Assembly: GCF_000241465.1 (NCBI RefSeq)
Contig: NZ_JH584235.1
Coordinates: 1-64,000, forward strand
Length of the DNA stretch: 64,000 nucleotides
Direction of reading: 5' to 3'
DNA from: Sphingomonas echinoides ATCC 14820
GTDB lineage: Bacteria > Pseudomonadota > Alphaproteobacteria > Sphingomonadales > Sphingomonadaceae
The position numbers and the translations under genes are program-made. The notes under the pieces were generated by a model. It made no database searches and was not told the DNA's origin. It saw only the letters and a list, made by a program, of their open reading frames with translations. Shown here one piece after another: positions 7,640 to 16,715 of the stretch (the first letter of the stretch is position 1; every line of letters starts with the position of its first letter).

Positions 7640-8808
7640 GCGTGGAAGCCCCTCGAATTGGTCGGTGCGATACGACGCCGTGGCCAAACACACCAGGCAG
7701 CGACCGCACAAGCGCCCAGCAGCGCGGCAACGAATGTCGTAAAGGCATCGGGCGCGAAAGTGGTGTGATCGCCAAGCGCGGCGGTCATTGTCAGCCCGGC
7801 CCCGCCGAGCGCCAGCTTGGCCGCCATGGTGTAGAAGCCATAGCTGCGCGCGCCGCGCGCAAGCAGTGGCAGCAGCGTCCAGTCCAGCAGATTGGTGCAG
7901 CCGAGCAGCAGGCCGAGGATCAGGATCATGGGCCATCCCTCCAGCCGGAGCAGTACGGCCATGACGGGGATAGCGATCAGGTACAGCGACGCCAGCAGGA
8001 TCAGGCCGCGACGCGCATCGTAGACGGCGAACGGGACCAACGCAGCCAGTACCCGCCCAGCCGTCAGCAGCAGGACGGTCGTCCCGGCGTCGGGATGGGC
8101 GATCGTGGTCGGCAATTGCAGCATCGCCTTGGTCAGCGCACCGAGCGCGACGATCCCGATCAGGCTGCCGGCCAGGAACCCCCAGGGCAGCCCCGGACCG
8201 GTGGGTACCGCCGCGCCCACCCGCAATGGCATGGCGCGCGGCAGGAGCGGCAGCAGCGCGGACCCGAGAATCAACGCTGTACCCGCAATCAGCCAGAGCA
8301 TCACAGGCAGAGTAGCCGCGTCTCGCCACCGCGACAATGCGAGCCCGACCGCGCCCGCCGCGATGCCGGTGCCAATCGTGCGCCCGCGCGACAGGCGTGT
8401 TGCCGTGCCAGCCGCTGTTGCCGCCAGCCGGGTCAGCATTGCGTTGTGCGGCACGTCATAGGCGGCATAGCAAAGGCGGAAGGCAAGCGTCGCCGCGATC
8501 AGCACGGCGTTGCCAGATGTCGCGGCGAGAATCGTCATCGGGAATATCAGCGCGGCCCCGGTGAGGCCTACGCCGGCGACCCGTCGCCTATGCTGCGGAT
8601 GACGGTCCAGCCACGCACCGACGCACAGGTCCGCGAGCGCGTTCGCCGCAAGCCCGCCCAGGAACAGCCAGCCCGCCAGCGCCGGATCGACCCCGAACAG
8701 GCTGACCAGCGCGTAGATCGTGACGAGGTCGCTCGCCGTCCATAACAGGCTCTTGCCGATGTGGGCGGCGTAATAGGCGCTATGCGCGACGCGCGGAGAC
8801 AGCGTCAT
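7636..8808 (-). CDS. MFS transporter of the GPH (sugar:cation symporter) type
   Basis: A 390-residue inner-membrane protein with about 12 hydrophobic segments. The stretch AYDVPHNAMLTRLAATAAGTATRLSRGR matches the conserved loop of glycoside-pentoside-hexuronide symporters (MelB/XynB family), which usually read YVPYGAML...R. The start at 8808 is preferred because its ATG overlaps the upstream stop (ATGA); an ATG at 8817, close behind an AAGG, is an alternative. It is sandwiched between an exported beta-propeller protein and a ROK regulator, which together suggest uptake of a sugar or glycoside. The substrate cannot be read from sequence. Confidence 0.82.
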   Translation of the reverse strand: MTLSPRVAHSAYYAAHIGKSLLWTASDLVTIYALVSLFGVDPALAGWLFLGGLAANALADLCVGAWLDRHPQHRRRVAGVGLTGAALIFPMTILAATSGNAVLIAATLAFRLCYAAYDVPHNAMLTRLAATAAGTATRLSRGRTIGTGIAAGAVGLALSRWRDAATLPVMLWLIAGTALILGSALLPLLPRAMPLRVGAAVPTGPGLPWGFLAGSLIGIVALGALTKAMLQLPTTIAHPDAGTTVLLLTAGRVLAALVPFAVYDARRGLILLASLYLIAIPVMAVLLRLEGWPMILILGLLLGCTNLLDWTLLPLLARGARSYGFYTMAAKLALGGAGLTMTAALGDHTTFAPDAFTTFVAALLGACAVAAWCVWPRRRIAPTNSRGFHA

Positions 8809-9668
8809 CGGATCCATCGGACCTTGTAGAGATGAAGGTTGTCGACCGGGATGCGGCGCGGCTCGGCACCTTGCGCTGTCATAACGGTGAAGCCGTGGGC
8901 CCACCAGCTCTCCTCGGCCTGCACCCAGGCGATGCGGTCGCCCATTGCGCTCACGGCCTTGACGCGCAGCTTGGGGTTGAGCGGCGCGATGGCCTGGAAG
9001 CTGCCGTCATCGGGGTTGAAGGACCAGGCACCATCATCGGTGGTGACGGTATAGCTGCCATTTGGCGTCAGCGACAGGTCATGCCCGTCGCGCCGACCCG
9101 GTAGCGGCCAGCGTGCGGTCTCCACTAGACGGGGGCCCTGCACGGCGTTGTCGAGCCGGAACGCCTGAATCAGATCGTGCGAGAGCGAAAACAGTCGCGT
9201 GCGCTTTCCATCCCAGACCGCGCCATGCCCGGACGGCAGCGCCAGGCTCTGCAACGGCATCTCGCTGCGGTGGATGTCGTAGAGTTCGAGCCGGTCGCCC
9301 GCCAGATGGATCGACAGCGCGACCGCAACCAGCCCACCCGGCAGCAGCGCCGCTGAATGTGCCATCGGCGTCCTCGCGCGGAACAGCACCTTGCCGGTCG
9401 TGCGGTCGATCAACACCGTTCCGCCGGTCGAGGCGGTGACGAGCAGGTTGCGTCCATCGTCCACCGGCTTGCAGTCATCAATATGCGCCAGCAGCTCCGC
9501 CCGGTAGTCTGCGGGCAGATCGGTCGCCTCGCTTGCCGTCCAGCGCCACGACTCGGTCGCTCGATCGCCGATGATTTGCAGTTCGCGGACCTGATTGTCT
9601 CCGCAGGCATAAAGGCGATCCGGTGTGGTCGTCGCAGCGGCCATAGCCGTCAACCCAAGCAAAAACAT
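8805..9668 (-). CDS. exported beta-propeller-like protein (DUF6528-like)
   Basis: About 287 residues with a short hydrophobic N-terminus ending near AAATTTP, which would export it to the periplasm. The body has repeating blade-like segments (LYACGDNQVRELQI, LLVTASTGGTVLIDRTTGKVLF, VAVALSIHLAGDRLELYDI, and so on) consistent with a PQQ/WD-like propeller; DUF6528 is my best match but is not certain. The ATG at 9668 has an AAAGGAT ribosome site; starts further upstream lack one. It is first in the operon with the MFS transporter and ROK regulator and is divergent from a TonB receptor, so it may bind or process the same carbohydrate. Confidence 0.7.
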   Translation of the reverse strand: MFLLGLTAMAAATTTPDRLYACGDNQVRELQIIGDRATESWRWTASEATDLPADYRAELLAHIDDCKPVDDGRNLLVTASTGGTVLIDRTTGKVLFRARTPMAHSAALLPGGLVAVALSIHLAGDRLELYDIHRSEMPLQSLALPSGHGAVWDGKRTRLFSLSHDLIQAFRLDNAVQGPRLVETARWPLPGRRDGHDLSLTPNGSYTVTTDDGAWSFNPDDGSFQAIAPLNPKLRVKAVSAMGDRIAWVQAEESWWAHGFTVMTAQGAEPRRIPVDNLHLYKVRWIR

Positions 9669-9779
9669 AGATTTATCCTTTCCATCGAGACGTCGCCACA
9701 TCACCGCGATGCACCGTCACTTTTATGTCACCTATAGTGATTAAATGACGCGATCATGTCATCCAGAGGGGGATTCGCC

Positions 9780-12482
9780 ATGTCGTTCCGATCACATTTC
9801 CGTTTGCTGTTGCTTTTGTCCGCGTCGGTGCCGTGCGATGCCTTGGCGCAGAGCATCGCCACGCCTGCCCAAACGGCTAACCCCGATGCAGCCGGTTCCG
9901 AAAAGGAAGGCGATATCGTCGTGACCGGCGCGCGGCTTCAGGCGAAAAAGGACATTGCGGCCAAGCGCGAGATCTCCGTTATCTCCGACAGTATCAGCTC
10001 TGACGAGGTCGGCACGCTGCCGGACTTCGGTCTGGGCGAGGCTTTGACCCGCGTTCCGGGCATATCCACCATCCAGAATAACGGTCGCGGCGAGGCGCAA
10101 TTCCTTTCTATCCGCGGCCTCAATGCCGACTATAACCTCGTTGAGATTGACGGCGTGCCCCTGCCAGCCAACGAAATCTCGCGCCGCAACGTGTCGCTCG
10201 ACGTCATCCCGTCGTCGCTGGCGGCACGCGTCGATGTCTATAAGTCGATGGATGCGGCGATGAACGCCAACGCGATCGGCGGTATCGCCAACCTCCGCAC
10301 GCGCAGCGCGTTCGACAATGGCGGCAAGCCCTTTCTGGGTGGTCGTGCAGACATTGGCCGCTGGGATTTCCAGCACGTGCGCGGTGGCAATACACCGTCA
10401 GGACAAGCCGAGCTGGTCGGCGCGACCACCTTCGGTCCGGACCACAAATTCGGCGTGGTTGTCGCGGGCAGCTATTTCCGGCGCGTCAGCGCCTCACTCG
10501 ATTCCGCGAGCACGACGCCGCTCTACGCCGATCCGACCACCGGCCAGAAACTGAGCTCGGCGACGACCGATGTCAGCAATGCCGCTGTCGTGCCTTCGGT
10601 CCGTCGCTGGCTGCACTATGACAATCTCCGTCAGCGCTACGGCGGCCTCGCCAAGTTCGAGTTTGACGACCACGCCCTGTTCAAAGGCGCGCTGACCTTT
10701 GCCGATTTCTACCACACCAATGACGAGGATCGGCAGGCCAACAGTGTGACCCCGAACACCGCGGTAACCGCCGCGACCAACAAATACACCTACATCACGG
10801 GCGTTACCCCAGCCGGGGGCACGGTCACCAGCGGCACTTACGCGCAGGACGACGATTCCCATTACTTCCAGAAGCGGGGCATCAAATATGCCGATTTTCA
10901 CGGCGAGCTGAGCCCCGGCAATCATATCCGCGCCGATCTGGGCGTGAACTATGCGATCGCCACCTATCATCAGGATGCAACGACCTCGGTATTCCGCATT
11001 CCGGCCGGTACCAACCTCGCTTATGCCTATACGATTACGCCGGGGCAGTTTCCCCAGTTCACCTTCGCCAACCCAAGCTACGTGTTTAATCCCGCAAACT
11101 ACAATTTCTATGACTATCAGATCGCCCCCGATGATCAGAAGGAAAAGGCGCTGACCGCACGGGCGAACCTGCGGATCAACATGGCGAGCGAAGATCGCGG
11201 GTTCGGACTTGCAACGGGACTTTACGCGCGCTTCGTCGATCGCCGATACGATCGTACCGTAAGCGACTATGCTCCGATCGCCGGGGCTGCGCCGCTGTCC
11301 ACCTTTGCCGCGCCCCAGACCTATACGCCCTATAACAGCGGCGGCCAGACCGTGATGTTCTTCGATCCTGCCGCGGTCACGGCGTTCTTCAACACCAACC
11401 CCGCCAAGTTCGTTGCGAATGCCACGAACGCACAAACCAGCCTGCAATCCGATTACACGCTGACCGAGGACATCAAGGCGGCCTATGTCCTGGGACGCTA
11501 TGCGCTGGACGATCTGCGGCTCACCGCCGGTGTCCGGTACGAAGGCACCGATCTAACGACCGGATCAAACGCCTTCACTACGGTCGGCAAAACGACGACG
11601 CTGGCTTATGGGCAGCAGGGGCAGCACTATCACGACTGGCTGCCGTCGGCGGAACTCGACTGGAACCTGACGAGCAAGTTTCGCGCCCGCGCGGCGTTCA
11701 GCCGGACACTTGCGCGACCGAATTACAGCGATCTGGCGGGACGGCAGACCATCGTCATCAATTCCGGGACCAATTTCGTCACGATCACGACCGGCAATGC
11801 GCAGTTGCAGCCACGGCGGAGCGACAATTACGACATAAGCCTTGAATATTATGCCAACCGGGACGTGCTGTTCTCGGTAGCAGGCTTCATCAAGAACGTT
11901 CGAAACGAAATCCTGACGGTCAGCAACACCGCCCTCCAGCCTTATAACGGTGTCACCACCCAGGTCACCACCACCCAGCCGATCAACGCCAGCGGCACGG
12001 TGATCCGGGGCGTCGAATTGAACGCGGTCGTCACCCGCTTCTCGTTCCTGCCGCGGCCGTTGGCCGGGCTGGGCATTGCCGCCAACGTCACCCTGCTGAA
12101 CCCGACGCCACCGTCGGTGATGATGACGAATGGCACGCGTCGTCCCTTGTCGAGCCTGATCGAAAGCGCGAACGTCGTCGGTAACGTTCGCGCCTTTTAC
12201 ACCTTTGGGCCGGTCACGGTGCAAGGCGCGTGGAACCACCTGTCGCCCCTCCTGTTGACCGTGTCGACAACCGACCCCACCCAGGACGTTCGGTACAAGG
12301 CCAGCGATGTCTTCGATGCGCAGGTTCGCGTCCGGCTGTCGCGGGCCATCACCCTGGTGGCGCAGGGCAAGAACCTGTCCGACAATCGCCCGACGCGCGT
12401 GACGGGCCCCGGCTTCGGCTTGCTGAGCGAGGAACTGGAAAACGGCCGCGCTTATTACGTCGGATCGGTGTTTCGCTTCTAA
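9780..12482 (+). CDS. TonB-dependent outer-membrane receptor (Xanthomonas/Caulobacter large type)
   Basis: About 900 residues. A signal peptide (MSFRSHFRLLLLLSASVPCDALAQ) is followed by a TonB-box-like GDIVVTGARL, a plug domain (SDEVGTLPDFGLGEALTRVPGIST, then SIRGLNADYNLVEIDGVPLP) and a 22-strand barrel ending YYVGSVFRF with the terminal Phe used for outer-membrane assembly. The plug matches the large receptor family common in sphingomonads and xanthomonads, usually used for plant oligosaccharides. The start at 9780 follows an AGGGGG ribosome site. The gap to the divergent propeller/transporter/ROK operon is about 110 bases, so the two units may share a promoter region and substrate. Confidence 0.92.
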   Translation: MSFRSHFRLLLLLSASVPCDALAQSIATPAQTANPDAAGSEKEGDIVVTGARLQAKKDIAAKREISVISDSISSDEVGTLPDFGLGEALTRVPGISTIQNNGRGEAQFLSIRGLNADYNLVEIDGVPLPANEISRRNVSLDVIPSSLAARVDVYKSMDAAMNANAIGGIANLRTRSAFDNGGKPFLGGRADIGRWDFQHVRGGNTPSGQAELVGATTFGPDHKFGVVVAGSYFRRVSASLDSASTTPLYADPTTGQKLSSATTDVSNAAVVPSVRRWLHYDNLRQRYGGLAKFEFDDHALFKGALTFADFYHTNDEDRQANSVTPNTAVTAATNKYTYITGVTPAGGTVTSGTYAQDDDSHYFQKRGIKYADFHGELSPGNHIRADLGVNYAIATYHQDATTSVFRIPAGTNLAYAYTITPGQFPQFTFANPSYVFNPANYNFYDYQIAPDDQKEKALTARANLRINMASEDRGFGLATGLYARFVDRRYDRTVSDYAPIAGAAPLSTFAAPQTYTPYNSGGQTVMFFDPAAVTAFFNTNPAKFVANATNAQTSLQSDYTLTEDIKAAYVLGRYALDDLRLTAGVRYEGTDLTTGSNAFTTVGKTTTLAYGQQGQHYHDWLPSAELDWNLTSKFRARAAFSRTLARPNYSDLAGRQTIVINSGTNFVTITTGNAQLQPRRSDNYDISLEYYANRDVLFSVAGFIKNVRNEILTVSNTALQPYNGVTTQVTTTQPINASGTVIRGVELNAVVTRFSFLPRPLAGLGIAANVTLLNPTPPSVMMTNGTRRPLSSLIESANVVGNVRAFYTFGPVTVQGAWNHLSPLLLTVSTTDPTQDVRYKASDVFDAQVRVRLSRAITLVAQGKNLSDNRPTRVTGPGFGLLSEELENGRAYYVGSVFRF

Positions 12483-12603
12483 GACATGGTACGATATCGA
12501 TACCGGCATGGCCGGGTGCTCAAGCCAGTCCTGCTTTCGCGTCGATGTCGCACTGTTGTAAGAAAGCACACCTACGCGCGCTCCGAGCAGTTTGGAGTGT
12601 GCG

Positions 12604-13176
12604 TTGGGTTGGCTGCGTGACATCGACCGCTGGTTTATGGCCGAGGTGCTGCCGCACGCCGCCGCTTACCGGGCTAAGGCGGTGCATTTTTGCGGTCGTG
12701 ATGAGGCCGATGATCTGGTGCAGGAAGCCTATGCGCGCGTCCTGAAAACGCCGGACTTTCGTGCGATCGTCAGTGCGCGCGGTTTCGTCCTGACGATTGT
12801 GCATAATCTTGCGCTGGAGCGCCTGCGGCGCGCGAATGTGGTTCGGATCGAACTGTTGGCATCTCTGGATATGCTCGACGTGGCAGATCCCGCGCCCGAT
12901 GCCTTCGCGGTCGCGGCTGGGCGGTCCGACCTGCAACGCCTGCTCCAGCTAATCGATAGCCTGCCGCCGCAATGCGCGCGCGTCCTGCACATGCGCAAAA
13001 TTCAGGGTATGCCCCCAATTGCAATCGCCGAGGCCCTTTCAATATCTGTCTCGACCGTCGAAAAGCATATCGCTAAAGGCCTTGCCCTCGTAACGAAGGC
13101 CCGTCGCGACAGCGAAGCGCAGGTGGAGGAAGTTTGTCCGGCCTTTCCGAAAGCCCGCAGCAGCACGCTGACCTGA
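12604..13176 (+). CDS. ECF sigma factor, FecI family
   Basis: About 190 residues. Region 2 reads GRDEADDLVQEAYARVLKTPDF, and region 4 contains LPPQCARVLHMRKIQGMPPIAIAEALSISVSTVEKHIAKGLALV, the helix-turn-helix typical of FecI-type sigma factors. The start is a TTG at 12604 with a GGAG ribosome site six bases before it; an earlier TTG (12592) and an ATG at 12637 are weaker choices. It overlaps the FecR gene and precedes a receptor with an STN domain, the standard cell-surface signalling layout in which the loaded receptor signals through FecR to release this sigma factor. Confidence 0.9.
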   Translation: MGWLRDIDRWFMAEVLPHAAAYRAKAVHFCGRDEADDLVQEAYARVLKTPDFRAIVSARGFVLTIVHNLALERLRRANVVRIELLASLDMLDVADPAPDAFAVAAGRSDLQRLLQLIDSLPPQCARVLHMRKIQGMPPIAIAEALSISVSTVEKHIAKGLALVTKARRDSEAQVEEVCPAFPKARSSTLT

Positions 13177-14078
13177 CCGACGAGGCCGCCGCTTGGTTGG
13201 CTGCGCTCGACGCGGGATCGGCGGACGTTGCAGCGTTCGAGGCTTGGCGCGAAGCGGATATTCGCCATGCAGTTGCGTTCGTCGAAGTGGCCAGCACCTG
13301 GCGCGATCTGGATGCTTTACGCCTTGCGAACGGGGAACTGGCGCGCGAAGGCCGCGCCGAGCCGATCGTCCCTGAGCGGCCAGGGCGACGCCACATCCTG
13401 CGCGCTGCGGCCTCGGTCGCTGTGGCGGTGGTCGTAGGCGGGGGCTTCGCATACCGCGCCGCTGCCCGCGCTTCGGCAACGACTGCCGTCGGCCAGCGCA
13501 AGACCGTCGCCGCTGCACCCGGTTTGTCGCTCGACCTTAACACCGACACCCGCGTCTCCTGGAAAGCCGGGATGCCCGCGCGGGTCTGGCTGGAGCAGGG
13601 CGAGATCGCCGTTCGCCTTGCGGCGTTGCACCGGCTGGAGTTGCTGACGCCCGGCGGCAAATTTCTACTCGAACCAGGCGCGTACAATGCGCGGCTGCGC
13701 GGTGCCGGCTGCGAACTGGCGATTCTTTCCGGGGGCGGCACGTTCGAGGGCACCACGCGGCGTATCGGCGCGGGCGACGTTGCGCTGGCCAATGCCGGAC
13801 AGATGGCGCTGCGCGACGCGCCCGATCTCGGTTCGATCGGTGCCTGGCAGCACGACACGCTCGTGCTGAACGGCCAAAGCCTCGATTACGCGCTGGCGGA
13901 GATGAACCGCTATCTGCCCGATAAGATCGTGATCGGTGATCCCGATCTGTCGCGCCTGCGCCTCGGCGGCACATTTTCGACCACCAACCCGGCAGAGTTT
14001 CTGCAAGCGTTGCGCACGTCGTTCGGCGTGCGGGCGACGACCGGGGCAAACGGCGGCATCGTTCTCACCCGGATCTGA
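13134..14078 (+). CDS. FecR-family anti-sigma/signal-transducing membrane protein
   Basis: 314 residues. The cytoplasmic N-terminus has the FecR motif (EAAAWLAALDAG... FEAWREADIRHAVAFVEVASTWRDLDALR), one membrane helix lies near residues 84-105 (HILRAAASVAVAVVVGGGFAY), and a periplasmic FecR domain plus a C-terminal STN-like segment (LDYALAEMNRYLPDKIVIGDPDLSRLRLGGTF) follows. It starts at a TTG (13134) with a GGAGGA ribosome site and overlaps the sigma-factor gene by 43 bases, implying coupled translation. It should pass the signal from the downstream STN-receptor to the FecI protein. Confidence 0.92.
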   Translation: MSGLSESPQQHADLTDEAAAWLAALDAGSADVAAFEAWREADIRHAVAFVEVASTWRDLDALRLANGELAREGRAEPIVPERPGRRHILRAAASVAVAVVVGGGFAYRAAARASATTAVGQRKTVAAAPGLSLDLNTDTRVSWKAGMPARVWLEQGEIAVRLAALHRLELLTPGGKFLLEPGAYNARLRGAGCELAILSGGGTFEGTTRRIGAGDVALANAGQMALRDAPDLGSIGAWQHDTLVLNGQSLDYALAEMNRYLPDKIVIGDPDLSRLRLGGTFSTTNPAEFLQALRTSFGVRATTGANGGIVLTRI

Positions 14079-14159
14079 ACTTTTTTTACACGGCGAATGG
14101 CGGTTCGTCCGCGCTGATCCATCCTTGCCCCGACAATCGCATAGAGAGTGGGGACTTCC

Positions 14160-16640
14160 ATGATACGATATTTGACGACGACCGCCATCATGGCGGTCGC
14201 GATGACCACGGCTGCTTCCGCGCAGGCCGAGGCAGCGCGCATCCGCTTCGATATCAAGCCATCCGACACGGCGACCGCGCTGAATGGCTTTGCACGGCAG
14301 GCCGGTGTGCACCTCGTCTTCCCGTACGACGCGGTTGCCGGTCGTCGCGTGGCGGCGCTACACGGGAGCTTCACGCGCGACGAGGCGCTGCATCGGCTGA
14401 TCGCAGGGCAGGGACTGGTGATCGCGGAGCAAACCGCCTCGATGATCTCGCTGAAGGTCGCGCCGGTCGAAACCCCAAAGGAGATCGCGAGTACGACCGG
14501 GGCGGACATCGTCGTGCTGGGGCAGGGCCAGTCGCGCCAGGTGCAGACGGTGTCCGCCAAGGCGATGGAAAAGACGACGGCGGGCTCGTCGCCGCTGCGC
14601 TCGCTCAGTCGGCTGCCGGGCGTCAACTTCGACTCGTCCGATGCACACGGCACCTATGAGGCGGCGACGCAGCTTTCGATCCGCGGCTTCCTGACCGATC
14701 AGATGGGGTACACGCTCGACGGCGTCCCGCTCGGCAACATGCAGTATCGCAACAATAACGGCCTTTCGATCAACCGCGCACTGCTGACCGAGAATAACGG
14801 CGCTGCCACGCTCTCCCAGGGCAGCGGCGCGCTGGGCACGGCGTCGACCAGCAATATCGGCGGCACGGTGGACTTCACCTCGATCGATCCGACCGCACGC
14901 TTCGGTGTCGATCTCGAGGCGAGCTATGGCAGTGCCAGTTCATGGCGCACCTTTGTTCGCGTCAACAGTGGCGACCTGCCGTGGGGCGGAAGACTGGCGC
15001 TCTCTTATGCGCACGACCGGCAAGGCAAATGGAAGGGCTGGGGCAAGCAGGTTCAAGACCAGATCAACGCCAAATACGTCCAGCCGCTGGGCGACAGCGT
15101 GACCTCGACCACCTTTCTCGACCTGATCGACCGGCGCGAAGACGATTATAACGACACCTCGCTGGCGCGGCTGAAGACCTATGGCTGGGATTTCGACAAT
15201 ATCCCGACCTTCGCGCTCGCCGAACGCCTCGCCACGATCACCCAGAATGGCGGCACACCGCCCGCGCCTTATGTCAACGCGGACGACAGCGTGTATCAGG
15301 GCGGCGGCGTTCGGCGCGATCTGCTTGCCTATGAAAAGTTGGGCTATCAGCTTTCGTCGCGCCTGTCGGGCTTCACCACCGGCTATATTCACCTCGACAA
15401 GGGCATCGGCACCTGGGCCGATCCCTATGATCCCACGCCCGCAGCCTATGGCGGCTCGCCGATTTCGGTTTCGGCAAACCGTTACGACATCGATCGCAAG
15501 GGCATCCTCTCGCGCCTGACGTTCAAGGCCGGTGACCACAAAATCGAGGGCGGCGTGTGGTATGAGCACAATGCGTTCAATCAAGCGAACTATCTCTACG
15601 GACTGCAGGCGGGCGTAGCGCCGAGCGAGTTCCAAAAATTCTACACCAACCCGTTCCACACCACCTATTCGAACCAATATACCACCGACACCGTGCAACT
15701 CGACATCAGTGACACCTGGCAGGCGACGGACCATCTTCGTCTGAACGCGGGCGTGAAAGGTGTCGTGTCCACCAATCACGCGCATAGCATCGTCAGCACC
15801 AAGCCGATCGACGGCTCGATCAAGGCGGAGAACTGGTTCCTGCCGACCGCCGGCGTTCTTTACACGCTGGACGGCCACAACGAACTTTTCGCGGATTACA
15901 CCCGCAATATGGCGGCGTTCGTCGCGTCCACATCGAGCGGCCCCTTTTCCAGCAGCTCGCAAGCCGGTTTCAACTATATCCGCAGCGACCTCAAACCAGA
16001 GATGACCAACACGTTCGAGGCCGGTTACCGCTTCCATAATCGCGATCTGCAGCTTTCGCTGACCGGCTATTACGTGAAGTTCACCAACCGCCTGCTTGCT
16101 TCGTCGATCAGCGCGACCGTCGTCGGCAACCAGAACGTGTTGCAGAATGTCGGCAGCGTCTCGTCGCGCGGCGTCGAGACGGCGGCTAACTGGCGGTTCG
16201 CGCCGCATTGGTCGCTGTACGGCAGCTGGGCCTATAACGATGCGACCTATGACGACAATGTCCAGCCGCTGGGCGGGGCCGTTATCGCCACAAAGGGCAA
16301 GCAGGTGGTCGCCTCGCCGAAGAACGTCGGCAATGCCGAACTCAATTATGACGATGGCACGCTGTGGGGCGGGGTGACCGCGCATTATCGCAGCGCGCGC
16401 TACTACAGCTATCTGAACGATGCTGTGCTGCCCGGCGCGGTCAATTTCAACCTTTCGGTCGGCTATCGCTTCAGCCGCCTGCTCGACGTTCAGGTCAACG
16501 TGATGAATCTGTTCGACGCGCATTACATCGCTTCGACCGGCACGGCAGGCTTTGTAACCTCTGATCCGAACGGCACCTACACCACGCTGCAGGCCGCCGC
16601 CCCGCGACAGGTGTTCGCGACGGTGCGCGCGCACTTCTGA
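14160..16640 (+). CDS. TonB-dependent transducing receptor with N-terminal STN domain
   Basis: About 826 residues. A signal peptide ends near TTAASAQAEA; residues 25-90 form an STN/secretin domain (IRFDIKPSDTATALNGFARQAG... LIAGQGLVI) that contacts FecR in the periplasm. The plug follows (STTGADIVVLGQGQ, LRSLSRLPGVNFDSSDAHGTYEAATQLSIRG), then a barrel ending VFATVRAHF. The STN domain and the FecI-FecR genes directly upstream make this a ligand-inducible system. FecA homologues take ferric siderophores, but the following metallophosphoesterase and the many aromatic barrel loops leave the ligand open. The ATG at 14160 follows a GGGGA ribosome site. Confidence 0.92.
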   Translation: MIRYLTTTAIMAVAMTTAASAQAEAARIRFDIKPSDTATALNGFARQAGVHLVFPYDAVAGRRVAALHGSFTRDEALHRLIAGQGLVIAEQTASMISLKVAPVETPKEIASTTGADIVVLGQGQSRQVQTVSAKAMEKTTAGSSPLRSLSRLPGVNFDSSDAHGTYEAATQLSIRGFLTDQMGYTLDGVPLGNMQYRNNNGLSINRALLTENNGAATLSQGSGALGTASTSNIGGTVDFTSIDPTARFGVDLEASYGSASSWRTFVRVNSGDLPWGGRLALSYAHDRQGKWKGWGKQVQDQINAKYVQPLGDSVTSTTFLDLIDRREDDYNDTSLARLKTYGWDFDNIPTFALAERLATITQNGGTPPAPYVNADDSVYQGGGVRRDLLAYEKLGYQLSSRLSGFTTGYIHLDKGIGTWADPYDPTPAAYGGSPISVSANRYDIDRKGILSRLTFKAGDHKIEGGVWYEHNAFNQANYLYGLQAGVAPSEFQKFYTNPFHTTYSNQYTTDTVQLDISDTWQATDHLRLNAGVKGVVSTNHAHSIVSTKPIDGSIKAENWFLPTAGVLYTLDGHNELFADYTRNMAAFVASTSSGPFSSSSQAGFNYIRSDLKPEMTNTFEAGYRFHNRDLQLSLTGYYVKFTNRLLASSISATVVGNQNVLQNVGSVSSRGVETAANWRFAPHWSLYGSWAYNDATYDDNVQPLGGAVIATKGKQVVASPKNVGNAELNYDDGTLWGGVTAHYRSARYYSYLNDAVLPGAVNFNLSVGYRFSRLLDVQVNVMNLFDAHYIASTGTAGFVTSDPNGTYTTLQAAAPRQVFATVRAHF

Positions 16641-16655
16641 GCCGTTTCCCCGGGA

Positions 16656-16689
16656 GGGGCGCTCCCCCGTATCGTATCGGGAGCGCCCC
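16656..16689 (+). terminator. 11-bp hairpin after the FecIR-receptor cassette
   Basis: GGGGCGCTCCC and GGGAGCGCCCC form a perfect 11-base stem with a 12-base loop, 15 bases after the receptor stop. Only a short pyrimidine tail (CCTTTT) follows at a distance, so it may attenuate rather than fully end transcription into the phosphoesterase gene. Confidence 0.6.
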
Positions 16690-16715
16690 TCGGCCGCCTT
16701 TTCGATGGATGCCTT

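Noticed and set aside
6488..8329. A 613-residue reading of the ROK gene with a long N-terminal extension
   Set aside because: The extension overlaps the transporter gene out of frame and is low-complexity; the ATG at 7639 with the ATGA overlap gives a normal ROK length.
12483..12520. GGTACGATATCGATACC near-palindrome after the first TonB receptor as another operator copy
   Set aside because: It centres on CGATATCG, not ATAC-N-GTAT, and sits at a gene end rather than a clear promoter of the locus.
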